DNA from: Cryobacterium arcticum
GTDB taxonomy: Bacteria > Actinomycetota > Actinomycetes > Actinomycetales > Microbacteriaceae
Assembly: GCF_003185895.1 (NCBI RefSeq)
Contig: NZ_QHLY01000012.1
Location: forward strand, 1,054,001 to 1,118,000
DNA length: 64,000 nucleotides
Direction of reading: 5' to 3'
Position 1 is the first letter of the stretch, and every line of letters starts with the position of its first letter. Of the stretch, positions 37,178-46,642 are shown one piece after another. The notes below the pieces were generated by a model that was given only the letters and a program-made list of their open reading frames with translations, did no database searches and was not told the DNA's origin. The position numbers and the translations under genes were made by a program.

Positions 37178-38003
37178 AACGGCCGGTCTCTTTCTGGTCG
37201 TGCTCCGACGGGTTCCAGCGCTTGGCCGGTGCGGCCTCGTCGCGCAGGTCCTCGAGCAACGCGGTGATGGCGTCCATCACGACCGCCGTCGCCTCGTTCA
37301 GAGTGGTCGGGTCGAGGTTGCGGCCGCGGAACTGGGCCAGGTCGATCGGGTCGCCGATCTTCACCAGGATCGTCTTGCGTGGGAACAGGTGCAGCTTCTT
37401 GGAGTACCGGGGCATGATCGCCTGGGTGCCCCAGTGCGCGGCGGGCACGATCGGGATGCCGTGTTCGAGGGCGACTCGCACGGCTCCGGTCTTGCCGCGC
37501 ATGGGCCAGAGCTCCGGGTCGCGGGTGAGCGAGCCCTCGGGGTACACCACGACCATCTGGCCGCGTTCGACCAGCTGGCGGGCGGCCTTGACCGGCTCAC
37601 TGCCGCGCACCGAGCCGCCACGCTGCACCGGGATCTGGCCGGACTTCGTGAGCAGCCAGCCGGCCACGGGAAGCTTGAACAGCGACGCCTTGGCCATGAA
37701 GCGCGGCAGCCGGCCGAGCTTCCAGCTGACCATGCCCATCACGATGGGGTCGATCTCGCTGTAGTGGTTGGGTGCGAAGACGAACGCACCCTCCTTGGGG
37801 AACTTGTGACCGTCGGTGATGCGGTAACGCGCCACCAGGTTCATTAGCGGAACCACCATCGCCGCCAGCACCCAGAAGATCGACGGTGTGCTCTTTTCGG
37901 AGCGCACCTTACGACCGGGTTTGGGTGTCAGCGGAGGGGTGGACGAGGAACTTGGCGCGTTTGAACTTGGCACGTTTGAACTTGGCACGTTTGAACTTGG
38001 CAC
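37167..38003 (-). CDS. plsC: 1-acyl-sn-glycerol-3-phosphate acyltransferase
   Basis: 278 aa from a GTG at 38003 (AAGGA upstream). The acyltransferase motif HX4D appears as NHYSEID (about residue 80), and YPEGSLTRD is the second conserved block. One membrane helix lies near residues 43-60. The N-terminus is a repeat of PSSNV encoded by a 15-bp tandem repeat. It acts between gpsA and phosphatidic acid in lipid synthesis, in line with its neighbour. Confidence 0.92.
   Translation of the reverse strand: MPSSNVPSSNVPSSNAPSSSSTPPLTPKPGRKVRSEKSTPSIFWVLAAMVVPLMNLVARYRITDGHKFPKEGAFVFAPNHYSEIDPIVMGMVSWKLGRLPRFMAKASLFKLPVAGWLLTKSGQIPVQRGGSVRGSEPVKAARQLVERGQMVVVYPEGSLTRDPELWPMRGKTGAVRVALEHGIPIVPAAHWGTQAIMPRYSKKLHLFPRKTILVKIGDPIDLAQFRGRNLDPTTLNEATAVVMDAITALLEDLRDEAAPAKRWNPSEHDQKETGRFEA
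37951..38003. repeat. 15-bp tandem repeat at the start of plsC
   Basis: Three full units (37951-37965, 37966-37980, 37981-37995; CTTGGCACGTTTGAA with one C/T-type variant in the first) and a half unit up to 38003. Being a multiple of three it keeps frame. On the minus strand each full identical unit begins GTG CCA AGT TCA AAC, so each supplies a possible GTG start. Confidence 0.9.
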
Positions 38004-38010
38004 GGTGCCA

Positions 38011-39426
38011 TTATCCTTCGAGATCGAAGTCAGCCCCCAACAGACGCAGCTTGGTGATGAAGTTCTCGTAACCGCGGCTGATGATTCCCACGTTGCTCAC
38101 GGTGGAGGTGCCCTCCGCCGTCAGTGCCGCGATCAGGTGGCTGAAGCCACCGCGCAGGTCGGGAACCTCGATGTCGGCGCCGACAAGCTTGGTGGGGCCG
38201 GCGATGACGGCGGAGTGGTTGAAGTTACGCTGGCCGAACCGGCACGGGTGGCCGCCGAGGCATTCGCGGTGGATCTGGATGGTGGCGCCCATCTCGACCA
38301 GGGCGTCGACGAAGCCGAAGCGCTGTTCGTAGACGGTCTCGTGCACGATCGACACGCCGTGGGCGTGGGTGAGCGCGATCACGAGCGGCTGCTGCCAGTC
38401 GGTCATGAAGCCGGGGTGCACATCCGTCTCGATGATCACGGGCTTGAGGTCGCCGCCCGGGTGGTAGAACCGGATGCCGTCGTCGTGGATGTCGAACGCG
38501 CCGCCGACCTTGCGGAAGACGTTGAGGAAGGTGAGCATCTCGGCCTGCTTGGCACCGCCGACGAAGATGTCGCCGTCGGTGGCCAACGCGGCGGCGGCCC
38601 AGCTGGCGGCCTCGTTCCGGTCGAACAGGGCGCGGTGCTGGTAGCCCTGCAGGCTGTCGACACCCTCGATGCGGATCACGCGGTCGGTGTCGACCGTGAT
38701 GATGGCGCCCATCTTCTGCAGGATGTTGATCAGGTCCATGATCTCGGGCTCGATCGCGGCGTTCTTCAGCTCGGTGATGCCCTCGGCACGCACGGCGGTG
38801 AGCAGCACCTGCTCGGTGGCGCCAACGCTCGGGTAGGGCAGTTCCACCTTGGTGCCCTTGAGGCCGTTCGGCGCCGACATGCGGATGCCGTTGGGCTGCT
38901 TTTCGACGACGGCGCCGAACTTGCGCAGAACCTCGAGGTGGTAATCGATCGGGCGGTCGCCGATGCGGCAGCCGCCGAGGTCGGGGATGAAGGCTTCGCC
39001 GAGGCGGTGCAGCAGCGGGCCGCAGAACAGGATCGGGATACGGGACGAACCGGCGTGAGCGTCGATGTCGGCGTAGTGCGCGCTCTCCACGTCTACCGGG
39101 TCGAGGAGCAGGCTGCCCGGCTCATCGCCCTCCGTCACCTTGACGCCGTGGGCCTCGAGCAGGCCACGCACGATGCGCACGTCGCTGATGTTCGGTACGT
39201 CGCGCAAGATGCTGGGCGTCTCGCCGAGGAGGGCGGCGACCATGGCCTTGGTGACCAGGTTCTTGGCGCCCTTGACCTCGATGCGTCCGATCAGGGGGCG
39301 TCCACCGCGGATAGTGATCTTGTCGCCGACCAGGCCCACATTGGCTCCATGGCTCTGTGCGTTTCCGCGCTCAGAGAGTTCTTGAACATTCTCACGGACC
39401 TGATTGTTTTCGCCGACGATGATCAC
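38011..39426 (-). CDS. murA: UDP-N-acetylglucosamine 1-carboxyvinyltransferase
   Basis: 471 aa from a GTG at 39426 that overlaps the leuD stop (GTGA). The Lys-Asn of [12 protein letters not shown] and the catalytic Cys in [12 protein letters not shown] are present. The enzyme adds enolpyruvate to UDP-GlcNAc, the first committed step of peptidoglycan. The N-terminus has about 40 extra residues compared with E. coli MurA. It is followed 7 nt later by plsC. Confidence 0.94.
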   Translation of the reverse strand: MIIVGENNQVRENVQELSERGNAQSHGANVGLVGDKITIRGGRPLIGRIEVKGAKNLVTKAMVAALLGETPSILRDVPNISDVRIVRGLLEAHGVKVTEGDEPGSLLLDPVDVESAHYADIDAHAGSSRIPILFCGPLLHRLGEAFIPDLGGCRIGDRPIDYHLEVLRKFGAVVEKQPNGIRMSAPNGLKGTKVELPYPSVGATEQVLLTAVRAEGITELKNAAIEPEIMDLINILQKMGAIITVDTDRVIRIEGVDSLQGYQHRALFDRNEAASWAAAALATDGDIFVGGAKQAEMLTFLNVFRKVGGAFDIHDDGIRFYHPGGDLKPVIIETDVHPGFMTDWQQPLVIALTHAHGVSIVHETVYEQRFGFVDALVEMGATIQIHRECLGGHPCRFGQRNFNHSAVIAGPTKLVGADIEVPDLRGGFSHLIAALTAEGTSTVSNVGIISRGYENFITKLRLLGADFDLEG

Positions 39427-40031
39427 AAATTTACCTGCCTTGCGGGGAGAGTGCGGGGGCGCCAAGGCTCCCGCTGGGATTCGAATTCTGCGATTCGCGC
39501 TTCATCGCGCAAGGTGAGGCCGATGTCGTCGAGGCCTTCAAGCAGTCGCCATCTAGTGTATTCGTCGACCTCGAATGAGACTGTGAGGTCCCCGACACTG
39601 GCAGTGTAGGCAACCAGATCCACGGTGAGTTCTATTCCCGGGGTCGCCTCGAGGGTGGCCCAGAGGGTCTCGGCGTCGTCCTCGCTGATTTGCGCTGCGA
39701 GCAGGCCTTGCTTCCCGGCGTTGCCGCGGAAGATATCGCCGAAGCGGGGGCTGAGCACTACGTCGAAACCGAAGTCGCGCAGCGCCCACACGGCGTGTTC
39801 GCGGGAGGAACCGGTGCCGAAGTCGGCTCCGGCGACGAGCACCTTGGGGCTCTGGTAGGCGGCCTGGTTGAGAATGAACTCAGGATCCTGGCGCCAGCCA
39901 TAGAACAGGGCGTCCTCGAATCCGGTCTTGGTGACGCGCTTGAGGAAGACGGCCGGGATGATCTGGTCGGTGTCGACGTTGGAACGGCGCAGCGGCACGG
40001 CGACGCCGGTGACGGTGGTGAATTTCTGCAT
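39423..40031 (-). CDS. leuD: 3-isopropylmalate dehydratase small subunit
   Basis: 202 aa from the ATG at 40031; the start [20 protein letters not shown] and the motif [15 protein letters not shown] are LeuD hallmarks, and [17 protein letters not shown] is the swivel-domain active-site loop. With LeuC it isomerises 2- and 3-isopropylmalate in leucine synthesis. It lies 11 nt after leuC and overlaps murA by 4 nt, linking leucine synthesis to cell-wall genes. Confidence 0.96.
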   Translation of the reverse strand: MQKFTTVTGVAVPLRRSNVDTDQIIPAVFLKRVTKTGFEDALFYGWRQDPEFILNQAAYQSPKVLVAGADFGTGSSREHAVWALRDFGFDVVLSPRFGDIFRGNAGKQGLLAAQISEDDAETLWATLEATPGIELTVDLVAYTASVGDLTVSFEVDEYTRWRLLEGLDDIGLTLRDEARIAEFESQREPWRPRTLPARQVNL

Positions 40032-40042
40032 GGTCGGCCCTC

Positions 40043-41515
40043 CTACAGGCTTGCCGGAACGAGGCCGGCCGGCACGATGCCGTCCTGCACGAGGTCCCAC
40101 GGGCTGGACAGGGTGCCGCGGATGGCCGTGGCCGCCGCGACGAGCGGCGACACCAGGTGGGTGCGTCCGCCCTTGCCCTGCCGGCCCTCGAAGTTGCGGT
40201 TGCTGGTGGACGCGCAGCGCTCCCCCGGGGCGAGCTGGTCGGGGTTCATGCCCAGGCACATCGAGCAGCCGGCGAAGCGCCATTCGGCGCCGAAGTCGGT
40301 GAAGATCTTGTCGAGCCCCTCGGCCTCCGCTTCGATCCGCACGCGGGCGGAGCCGGGAACTACGAGCATCCGCACCCCGTCGGCGATGGACTTGCCCTTG
40401 ATGATCTCGGCCGCGGCGCGCAGGTCTTCGACCCGGCTGTTGGTGCAGGAACCCAGGAACACGGTGTCGACGTGGATGTCCTTCATCGCGGTTCCGGCGG
40501 CCAGGTCCATGTATTCGAGGGCGCGTTCGGCGGCGCTGCGCTCGTTGGCGTCGTCGATCTCGGCGGGGTTGGGCACGGTGTCGCTGAGCGAGACGCCCTG
40601 GCCGGGGTTGGTGCCCCAGGTCACGAACGGTTCGAGGGTGTTGGCGTCGAGGATGACCTCGGCGTCGAAGGTGGCACCGTCGTCGGTGGCCAGGGTGTCC
40701 CAGTACTCCACGGCGGCATCCCAGTCGTCGCCGGCCGGCGCGTGTGCGCGGCCCTTGAGGTAGGCGTAGGTGGTGGCGTCGGGGGCCACCATTCCGGCGC
40801 GTGCGCCGGCCTCGATCGACATGTTGCAGATCGTCATGCGCCCCTCCATGGAGAGGGCACGGATGGCGCTGCCGCGGTATTCGAGCACGTAGCCCTGGCC
40901 GCCGCCGGTGCCGATCTTGGCAATCACGGCGAGGATGATGTCCTTGGCCGTGACGCCGGGGCGCAGGGTGCCGTCGACCGTGATGGCCATGGTCTTGAAC
41001 GGCTTGAGCGGCAGGGTTTGGGTGGCCATGACGTGCTCCACCTCGCTCGTTCCGATGCCCAGCGCCATGGCGCCGAAGGCGCCGTGGGTGGAGGTGTGCG
41101 AGTCGCCGCAGACCACGGTGATGCCGGGCTGGGTGAGGCCCAGCTGCGGGCCGACCACGTGCACGATGCCCTGCTCGATGTCACCCAGCGAGTGCAGGCG
41201 CACTCCGAACTCGGCGCAGTTCTTTCGCAGGGTCTCGATCTGGGTGCGGCTGGTGAGATCGGCGATGGGCCGGTCGATAGCCAGCGTCGGGGTGTTGTGG
41301 TCCTCGGTCGCGATAGTCAGGTCGGGCCGGCGCACGGGGCGCCCGGCCAGCCGGAGGCCGTCGAAGGCCTGCGGGCTGGTGACCTCGTGCACGAGGTGCA
41401 GGTCGATGTAGATGAGGTCGGGGGTACCGTTCTCGCCCTTGGCCACCAGGTGTTTGTCCCAGACCTTCTCGGCCAGGGTGCGCGGACGGGTGTCCACGAT
41501 TGCTGCAGTTGTCAT
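40043..41515 (-). CDS. leuC: 3-isopropylmalate dehydratase large subunit
   Basis: 490 aa from the ATG at 41515 with GAGGAAG upstream. Aconitase-like [4Fe-4S] enzyme: the ligands lie in [14 protein letters not shown] and [15 protein letters not shown], and [21 protein letters not shown] is a family signature. Its leader carries a Leu-rich peptide and a hairpin, so expression is probably set by leucine supply. Confidence 0.96.
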   Translation of the reverse strand: MTTAAIVDTRPRTLAEKVWDKHLVAKGENGTPDLIYIDLHLVHEVTSPQAFDGLRLAGRPVRRPDLTIATEDHNTPTLAIDRPIADLTSRTQIETLRKNCAEFGVRLHSLGDIEQGIVHVVGPQLGLTQPGITVVCGDSHTSTHGAFGAMALGIGTSEVEHVMATQTLPLKPFKTMAITVDGTLRPGVTAKDIILAVIAKIGTGGGQGYVLEYRGSAIRALSMEGRMTICNMSIEAGARAGMVAPDATTYAYLKGRAHAPAGDDWDAAVEYWDTLATDDGATFDAEVILDANTLEPFVTWGTNPGQGVSLSDTVPNPAEIDDANERSAAERALEYMDLAAGTAMKDIHVDTVFLGSCTNSRVEDLRAAAEIIKGKSIADGVRMLVVPGSARVRIEAEAEGLDKIFTDFGAEWRFAGCSMCLGMNPDQLAPGERCASTSNRNFEGRQGKGGRTHLVSPLVAAATAIRGTLSSPWDLVQDGIVPAGLVPASL

Positions 41516-41560
41516 GTTCGTGCGTCTTCCTCGGGAAAAGTGGTCAGCCAACGACAAACT

Positions 41561-41600
41561 CCGCGACGAGTGAGGCCTTCAGGTACGGGACTCGTCGCGG
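41561..41600 (-). promoter_or_regulatory. Hairpin in the leuC leader
   Basis: Perfect 11-bp stem (41561-41571 with 41590-41600) around an 18-nt loop, 45 nt before the leuC start. On the minus strand its 5' arm is the part of the leader peptide gene immediately after the Leu codons, and its 3' arm is followed by AGTTTGTCGTT, a weak U-rich stretch. This is the arrangement expected of an attenuator. Confidence 0.75.
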
Positions 41601-41629
41601 CACAGAAGAAGAAGTCGACGTGGCAGCAC
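41579..41629 (-). CDS. Leucine-rich leader peptide of leuCD
   Basis: 16 codons: GTG start at 41629, then Leu-Pro-Arg-Arg, four Leu in a row (CTT CTT CTT CTG), then Cys-Arg-Asp-Glu-Ser-Arg-Thr and TGA. A -10 box TAGCCT lies 5 nt upstream, so the mRNA probably begins at the GTG and is translated leaderless. The codons just after the Leu run form the 5' arm of the hairpin. Leu codons make 5 of 16, counting the one at position 2. Stalling here when leucyl-tRNA is scarce would prevent the hairpin. Confidence 0.8.
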   Translation of the reverse strand: MLPRRLLLLCRDESRT

Positions 41630-41634
41630 ACCTC

Positions 41635-41663
41635 AGGCTAACACTGAGAACGGGATGCGTCAG
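41635..41663 (-). promoter_or_regulatory. Promoter of the leu leader and leuCD operon
   Basis: On the minus strand CTGACG (41658-41663) and TAGCCT (41635-41640) are separated by 17 bp. The TSS would fall at or next to the GTG of the leader peptide. Confidence 0.6.
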
Positions 41664-41724
41664 GCAAGGTTTCGCTTACTGCCGCGGCGTGGCAGGCCGG
41701 CGGAGTTGGTCCTATGGTGTGCGC

Positions 41725-43407
41725 ATGACGACAGTGGCTGCTCCGCAGAAGACCGGCAGGGTGCTGGTGGTGATCCTGCTGGCGCAGTTCATCATCGTCG
41801 TCGACTCCACCTTCATGAACGTCTCGATCTCCACCCTGGTGGCGGACTTCGACACCACCGTCACCGGGATCCAGAACGCCATCACGCTCTACACCCTGGT
41901 GATGGCGGCGTTCATGATCGCGGGCGCGAAGGTGGGCGACATCATCGGCCGCAAGCGGGCGTTCGTGATCGGGCTGTGCGTCTATTCGGTGGGCACCACC
42001 GTCACCGCCCTCTCCCCCACCCTGGGCGTGTTCATCCTGGGCTGGTCGGTGCTGGAGGGACTCGGCTCCGCGATGATGCTGCCGGCCATGATGTCGCTGA
42101 TCGTGTCGAACTTCGCTGCCGGGCCGGCTCGTGCTCAGGCCTACGCCGGGTTCGCGGCCATCGCCGGCATCGCCGCCGGCATCGGGCCGATCATCGGCGG
42201 CCTCTTCACCTCGTACCTGTCCTGGCGGCTCGCCTTCGCCAGCGAGTTGCTCGTGGCTCTGTTCATCTTCAGCCAGTTGAAGATCATTGCGGATGCCCCG
42301 TACCGCGGCCGCAAACAGCGTTTCGACGTGCCCGGGTTCCTGCTCAGTGCGGCCGGGCTGATCATCGTGGTGCTCGGGATCGTCCTGGCCTCCGCCTACG
42401 GCCTCGTCACCACCCGTACCGATGTGGTGGTGCTCGGCCAGGTGGTGCTCACCGCCGGTCAGGTGTCGCCCACCGTCATCCTGGTGGTGCTCGGCCTGCT
42501 GCTGCTGATCGGGTTCGTGCTGGTGGAACGGCGCCGCCACCGCCGCGACAAAGACACGCTGCTCGACCTGGAGCTGTTCGGCATCCGCGCGGTCTCTGCC
42601 GGCACGTCGGTGCAGCTACTGCAGTACGTGGTTCTGACCGGGGTGATCTTCGCGGTTTCGCTCTATGTACAAATGGAGTTGGCATACTCGGCGATCCAGA
42701 GCGGCCTCACGGTACTTCCGCTCTCGCTGGCGGTTCTGCTCGCCGCTGCCGTGAGTGGCAGGGTCTTCAGCAAACGATTCCGGCCGCGCAGTGTCATCCT
42801 CACCGGATTCGTGATCATCGTTCTGGGGGCCATGGCCATGGGCCTGTTGGCTCGGGATGCGACCAGCGGTGCCGAGTTCATCGTCGGCCTGGCCCTGATC
42901 GGGTTCGGTACCGGCACCATCGTGTCGCAGAACCAGAACCTGATCATGTCGTCGGTCGCCGCGCAGCGCTCCAACGAGACCTCTGGGGTGATCAACACCG
43001 CCCAGAACATCGGGGCCTCCCTCGGCACTTCCCTGGCCGGCGCGCTGATCCTGTCGGTCTTCGTGCTGACCGCCACCACGCTGATCGACGACAGCCCGGC
43101 CTTCTCCACTGCCGAGCAATCCCAGCTCAGTCAGGCCGTCACCGACAAGGCCCAGATCGTGAGTGACGCCCAACTCGGTGACGCCGTGGCCGACTACCCC
43201 GCCGAGCAGCAGGATGCCGCGATCGAGATCAATGCCGAGGCCAGGCAGACCGCCCTGACGGTGGTCTACGCCGGGCTAGCCCTGGCCGGCCTGCTGGGTC
43301 TCGTCGTCGCCACAAGGCTGCCGAAGACGGCACCGTTGTCGCGCGCCCCGGCAGCGACAGCGGGCAGCAGCAGCGACGGCCCGGGCGCAGACGAGGCGCC
43401 GGCGTAG
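41725..43407 (+). CDS. MFS drug efflux transporter, DHA2-like
   Basis: 560 aa from the ATG at 41725. About 14 membrane helices; VVDSTFMNVSISTLVADFD in TM1 and GAKVGDIIGRKRAF (motif A) mark the DHA2 class. A large soluble loop lies near residue 460-500, before the last helix. TATGGT (41713-41718) is 6 nt upstream, suggesting a leaderless message. It is divergent from leuC and convergent with the FHA gene, only 10 nt away, with no obvious terminator. Confidence 0.9.
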   Translation: MTTVAAPQKTGRVLVVILLAQFIIVVDSTFMNVSISTLVADFDTTVTGIQNAITLYTLVMAAFMIAGAKVGDIIGRKRAFVIGLCVYSVGTTVTALSPTLGVFILGWSVLEGLGSAMMLPAMMSLIVSNFAAGPARAQAYAGFAAIAGIAAGIGPIIGGLFTSYLSWRLAFASELLVALFIFSQLKIIADAPYRGRKQRFDVPGFLLSAAGLIIVVLGIVLASAYGLVTTRTDVVVLGQVVLTAGQVSPTVILVVLGLLLLIGFVLVERRRHRRDKDTLLDLELFGIRAVSAGTSVQLLQYVVLTGVIFAVSLYVQMELAYSAIQSGLTVLPLSLAVLLAAAVSGRVFSKRFRPRSVILTGFVIIVLGAMAMGLLARDATSGAEFIVGLALIGFGTGTIVSQNQNLIMSSVAAQRSNETSGVINTAQNIGASLGTSLAGALILSVFVLTATTLIDDSPAFSTAEQSQLSQAVTDKAQIVSDAQLGDAVADYPAEQQDAAIEINAEARQTALTVVYAGLALAGLLGLVVATRLPKTAPLSRAPAATAGSSSDGPGADEAPA

Positions 43408-43417
43408 CCCCTCGGCG

Positions 43418-44152
43418 TCAGGCCCTGGACACGTCCACGGTGAATTCGCCCAGTGTCAGGCTCTGCCGGCCGGTCAGTGGGGCGCGGATGCCGGGATCGA
43501 GCGGGGTGCGTTCGCCGTGGGCGTCGACGAGGCTGACCCCGTTGGTGGAGTGCAGATCGGTGATCCACAACGCACCGTCGATCAGCTCGATGAGAGCGTG
43601 CGACTTCGACACGGATCGGGCCGGGTCCTGCACGCTGACCATGGTGGCGGCCCGACGGGTCACGGGAGCCGGGTCCCGGCCGAGCACGATGGAACCCGTG
43701 ACCGCCACCGACTGGCCGTCGGCGAGCTCAAGCAGCCAGCCCGTGGCCACGGTCGTAACCTCTGCGGCAGGCACAGCCGCGGGCACGATGTCCATCATGA
43801 CGGTGCCGGGCAGGGCAGAACCGGGCAACGCGACGGCGTCCGGCACCATGGGCTCCGGCGGCGCGACGGGTGCAGCCGAGGGGGCGCGTGGCGGCGCTCC
43901 CAATGGCGTCGCCACGAAGGCAGGGATCGACAGCGCGGCAACCGTCGGCGCCGGCCCGGTCGGCGGCGCCGCGGCGTTGTCGTCGGAGGCGTCGTTGTCG
44001 GCGCTGGTGTCCGAGTTCGGGGCCCCGCTCACCGAAGCCGGCGGGATGACCTCCAGCGCCTTCGGATGCCGCACCCGGGCGGTCGCCTCGTCGTCAGACT
44101 CCCGCGGCGCGAACAGCCCCGGTGGGGGCACGATGAAATCCGGATTTTCCAC
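43418..44152 (-). CDS. FHA-domain protein ending the surface/signalling cluster
   Basis: 244 aa from a GTG at 44152. The first ~150 residues are Ala/Pro-rich low complexity. The C-terminal FHA domain has the phosphothreonine-binding layout GRDP...(about 165), SVSKSHALIEL and DLHSTNGVSLVD. It should bind a phosphothreonine made by the kinase at the other end of the cluster. It is 9 nt after the transglutaminase-like gene. Confidence 0.9.
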   Translation of the reverse strand: MENPDFIVPPPGLFAPRESDDEATARVRHPKALEVIPPASVSGAPNSDTSADNDASDDNAAAPPTGPAPTVAALSIPAFVATPLGAPPRAPSAAPVAPPEPMVPDAVALPGSALPGTVMMDIVPAAVPAAEVTTVATGWLLELADGQSVAVTGSIVLGRDPAPVTRRAATMVSVQDPARSVSKSHALIELIDGALWITDLHSTNGVSLVDAHGERTPLDPGIRAPLTGRQSLTLGEFTVDVSRA

Positions 44153-44161
44153 GATGCCACC

Positions 44162-46642
44162 CTACCGGCGACCGGGGCCGGAGCCGCGGCTGCCGCGCAC
44201 GTTCACCTGGCTCCAGTCCCGCTTGGACCGCAGGCGGAACCTCGCGAAGATCCGCCGCAGTCGCCCGGCAGACTTTCCAGCTGTAGCCAGGGAGGCCATC
44301 GCCGCCGTCCAGTTGCTCTCCACGACGTCGTCCTCGATCCGTTGGCCGCCGAAGACGGCGCTGTCCACCGAGTCCGCCACCGGCACCAGGCGATGCGGGG
44401 CCACGAACGCGGCGGCGTCGACGACGTCGCTGGCGCCCGAGGTATCGGCGAGCTGGGCGGCCAGTTGGGCCTCCAGGCTCACTGCCACCTGGCGGCGGCT
44501 CGACGAGCGGGGCACCTCGAAGCCGAGCTCGGCGAAGCCGTCGGTCAGCTCGGACCAGGCGCCGGCGGCGCGTTGGTCGCCGGTCCCTCGGCTGCGCCGG
44601 CGACGACGGCGACGGGACTTGAGCGCGGCGATGACCAGCAGCGGTACGCCGAGCAGCACGAGCGGAATGCCGACGGAGCCGATGACGACCCAGGCCCAGC
44701 CGGGCAGCTCGAAGTCCTTGTCCTTGTCTTCGTCCTTGGTGTCGGCGATCTCGACCGCTGTGAGCAGGTCGTCGGCCTCGTTGTCCATCCGTGGCGGCTG
44801 GCGCACCTGCGGCTGCGGCTCGGTCATCGGCTTAGGGGTCTGGTCCTGCGGCACGTCGGTCTGGTCGGGGGTGGGATAGAACGGCACCCAGCCCACTCCC
44901 TCGAACGCCACTTCCACCCAGGCCGTCACATCGGTGCCGGTGATCTCGATCGCCCCGGCTTCTTCGGGGACGTCGGGTGCGAAGCCCATCACCACCCGGG
45001 CCGGGTAGTTGAGGCTGCGAGCCATCAGGGCCATGGCGGCGGCGTATTGCTCTTCGTCGCCCACCATCTGGGTGCGGGTGAAGAGCTCGTTCAGTCGATC
45101 GGCGCCGTGGCCGGCGCGGGACGGAATGCCGTCGGAGGCGAGGCCGTGGCTGAGGAAGCCCTTGGTCTTGAGCGCCTGCTCGATCGCGCGCAGGCTGTCG
45201 ATCGGGGTATCGGCCGTGCCTGCGTACTCGATGGCCTTGGCGACCACGACGTCAGGGATGTTCTGCACTGCGGGCAGCTGCACGTCGGCGACCGGAACGT
45301 TCGCGAGGTCTTCGTCTCGGTAGGTCTGCTGCAGCATGGCGCTGACGGTGTACTGGTAGCCGGATTCCACGCCGCTGGTGAGCACTGCGGTGCCGCTTTC
45401 GGCGTTGTAGCGCAGGGTTTCGCTTTCGTCCTGGCTGGCGGCGTCGTCGAAGTCCACCGTGGTCGGGTAACCGACGCCGGGCAGCCAGACGTCTTCGTAG
45501 CCGGTGACGTCGATGGTGACGGTGCTGTCCTGGTTGCTCGTCACCAGGGACGGCGCAGGGATGGTGCGGCCGACCAGCCGGAAGCTGCCGGAGCCGCCCA
45601 CCAGGCTGTCCGCCGCGGCGACGTTCCACAGCTTGCCGTCATAGGCGTCCATGCTGGCCAGGCGCAGCATTTCGCCGGGCTGGAGCCCGGTCACGCTGAA
45701 CAGCGGGGTGTCGGCGAGGGTCTTGGTGTACTGCCGGAAACCGGCCAGGGGGCTGGGGAACTCAAGCGGGTCGAATGGCGGCTGGATCTCCTCCCGCAGC
45801 ACGTACCGGCTCTTCGGGTCGGGGGCGAGTACCCCGCCCACCAGGGCGCCGATCAGCACGGCGCCCAGAACCAGGGTGGCCGTGCCCAGGATCTTGCGGC
45901 GGAACAGCCTGGCCGCTCCCTGGGCATCCGCGCTCTCGGTCTTGGTGCGGCGCCAGCCGATCCAGACGATGGCGACGACGGCGAAGACCACACCGCGAAG
46001 GCCCGCGAAGTAGGTCTTGTCGGTGCCCATCAGGATGCCGGTCAGGTAGAGCAGCACCGGACCGATCAGCAGGATGCCGGTGCGCCAGACCGTGCGCGGC
46101 CGGGTCGGCAGCCAGCGGCTGGCCAACATGGTGCCGGCGAGGGCGATCAACCAGGCGGCGAAGTACGGCAGCACCGGCATGTAGTACGGGGCTTCAACGG
46201 GCGTGCCGAGGGTGACGATGTCCTTCCAGCCGAAGACAGCGCCGAGGGCGAGACCCGCCGTGGACGACACGCTCGGGAACACCCCGAGCAGCGCCTCACC
46301 GGGCATGGTGAACGGGGTGCCGAGCAGGAAATACGCCAGGATGCCGGCCAGCACGCTGGTGACCACGCCCAACCGCAGGGAGTAGCCGAGCATGGCGATG
46401 CCGGTGCCGACGACCAGGCCGCCGAGTCCGGCGACGAGGAAGTTGTAGTCGCCGAAGGAGGTCTCCAGGCCGAGCACGCCGAGCAGCGAGAGCACGCTGA
46501 GCACCGCGACGTCTGTCCACGCCGCGCGCGGGAACGGCCGCCAGGCGGTCCCAGGGCCGGTCGGCCGGTCGGCGCGCGGTTTCGGGGCTGGCGCCGGCCG
46601 GGCGGGCTTGCCCGAAGCGGCGGTGCGGGTGAAACGGCTCAT
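44162..46642 (-). CDS. Transglutaminase-like membrane protein lacking catalytic Cys and His
   Basis: 826 aa. It has the same plan as the protein at 22299-24752: several N-terminal helices (about 45-260), an external transglutaminase-fold region, a late helix (~655-680) and a basic cytoplasmic tail. Aligning the segment AAAMALMARSLNYPARVVMGF with the paralogue puts Glu530 where the paralogue has Cys517, and DVTAWVEV puts Thr573 at the position of His565. It therefore looks like a pseudo-enzyme that kept its fold. The ATG overlaps the DUF58 stop (ATGA). Confidence 0.9.
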   Translation of the reverse strand: MSRFTRTAASGKPARPAPAPKPRADRPTGPGTAWRPFPRAAWTDVAVLSVLSLLGVLGLETSFGDYNFLVAGLGGLVVGTGIAMLGYSLRLGVVTSVLAGILAYFLLGTPFTMPGEALLGVFPSVSSTAGLALGAVFGWKDIVTLGTPVEAPYYMPVLPYFAAWLIALAGTMLASRWLPTRPRTVWRTGILLIGPVLLYLTGILMGTDKTYFAGLRGVVFAVVAIVWIGWRRTKTESADAQGAARLFRRKILGTATLVLGAVLIGALVGGVLAPDPKSRYVLREEIQPPFDPLEFPSPLAGFRQYTKTLADTPLFSVTGLQPGEMLRLASMDAYDGKLWNVAAADSLVGGSGSFRLVGRTIPAPSLVTSNQDSTVTIDVTGYEDVWLPGVGYPTTVDFDDAASQDESETLRYNAESGTAVLTSGVESGYQYTVSAMLQQTYRDEDLANVPVADVQLPAVQNIPDVVVAKAIEYAGTADTPIDSLRAIEQALKTKGFLSHGLASDGIPSRAGHGADRLNELFTRTQMVGDEEQYAAAMALMARSLNYPARVVMGFAPDVPEEAGAIEITGTDVTAWVEVAFEGVGWVPFYPTPDQTDVPQDQTPKPMTEPQPQVRQPPRMDNEADDLLTAVEIADTKDEDKDKDFELPGWAWVVIGSVGIPLVLLGVPLLVIAALKSRRRRRRRSRGTGDQRAAGAWSELTDGFAELGFEVPRSSSRRQVAVSLEAQLAAQLADTSGASDVVDAAAFVAPHRLVPVADSVDSAVFGGQRIEDDVVESNWTAAMASLATAGKSAGRLRRIFARFRLRSKRDWSQVNVRGSRGSGPGRR

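Noticed and set aside
37951-38003. CRISPR-like short repeats
   Set aside because: The units are directly contiguous without spacers and code for part of PlsC.
41516-41724. T-box or riboswitch upstream of leuC
   Set aside because: The leader from the predicted start is only about 115 nt and shows no T-box sequence; the Leu-rich peptide explains it better.
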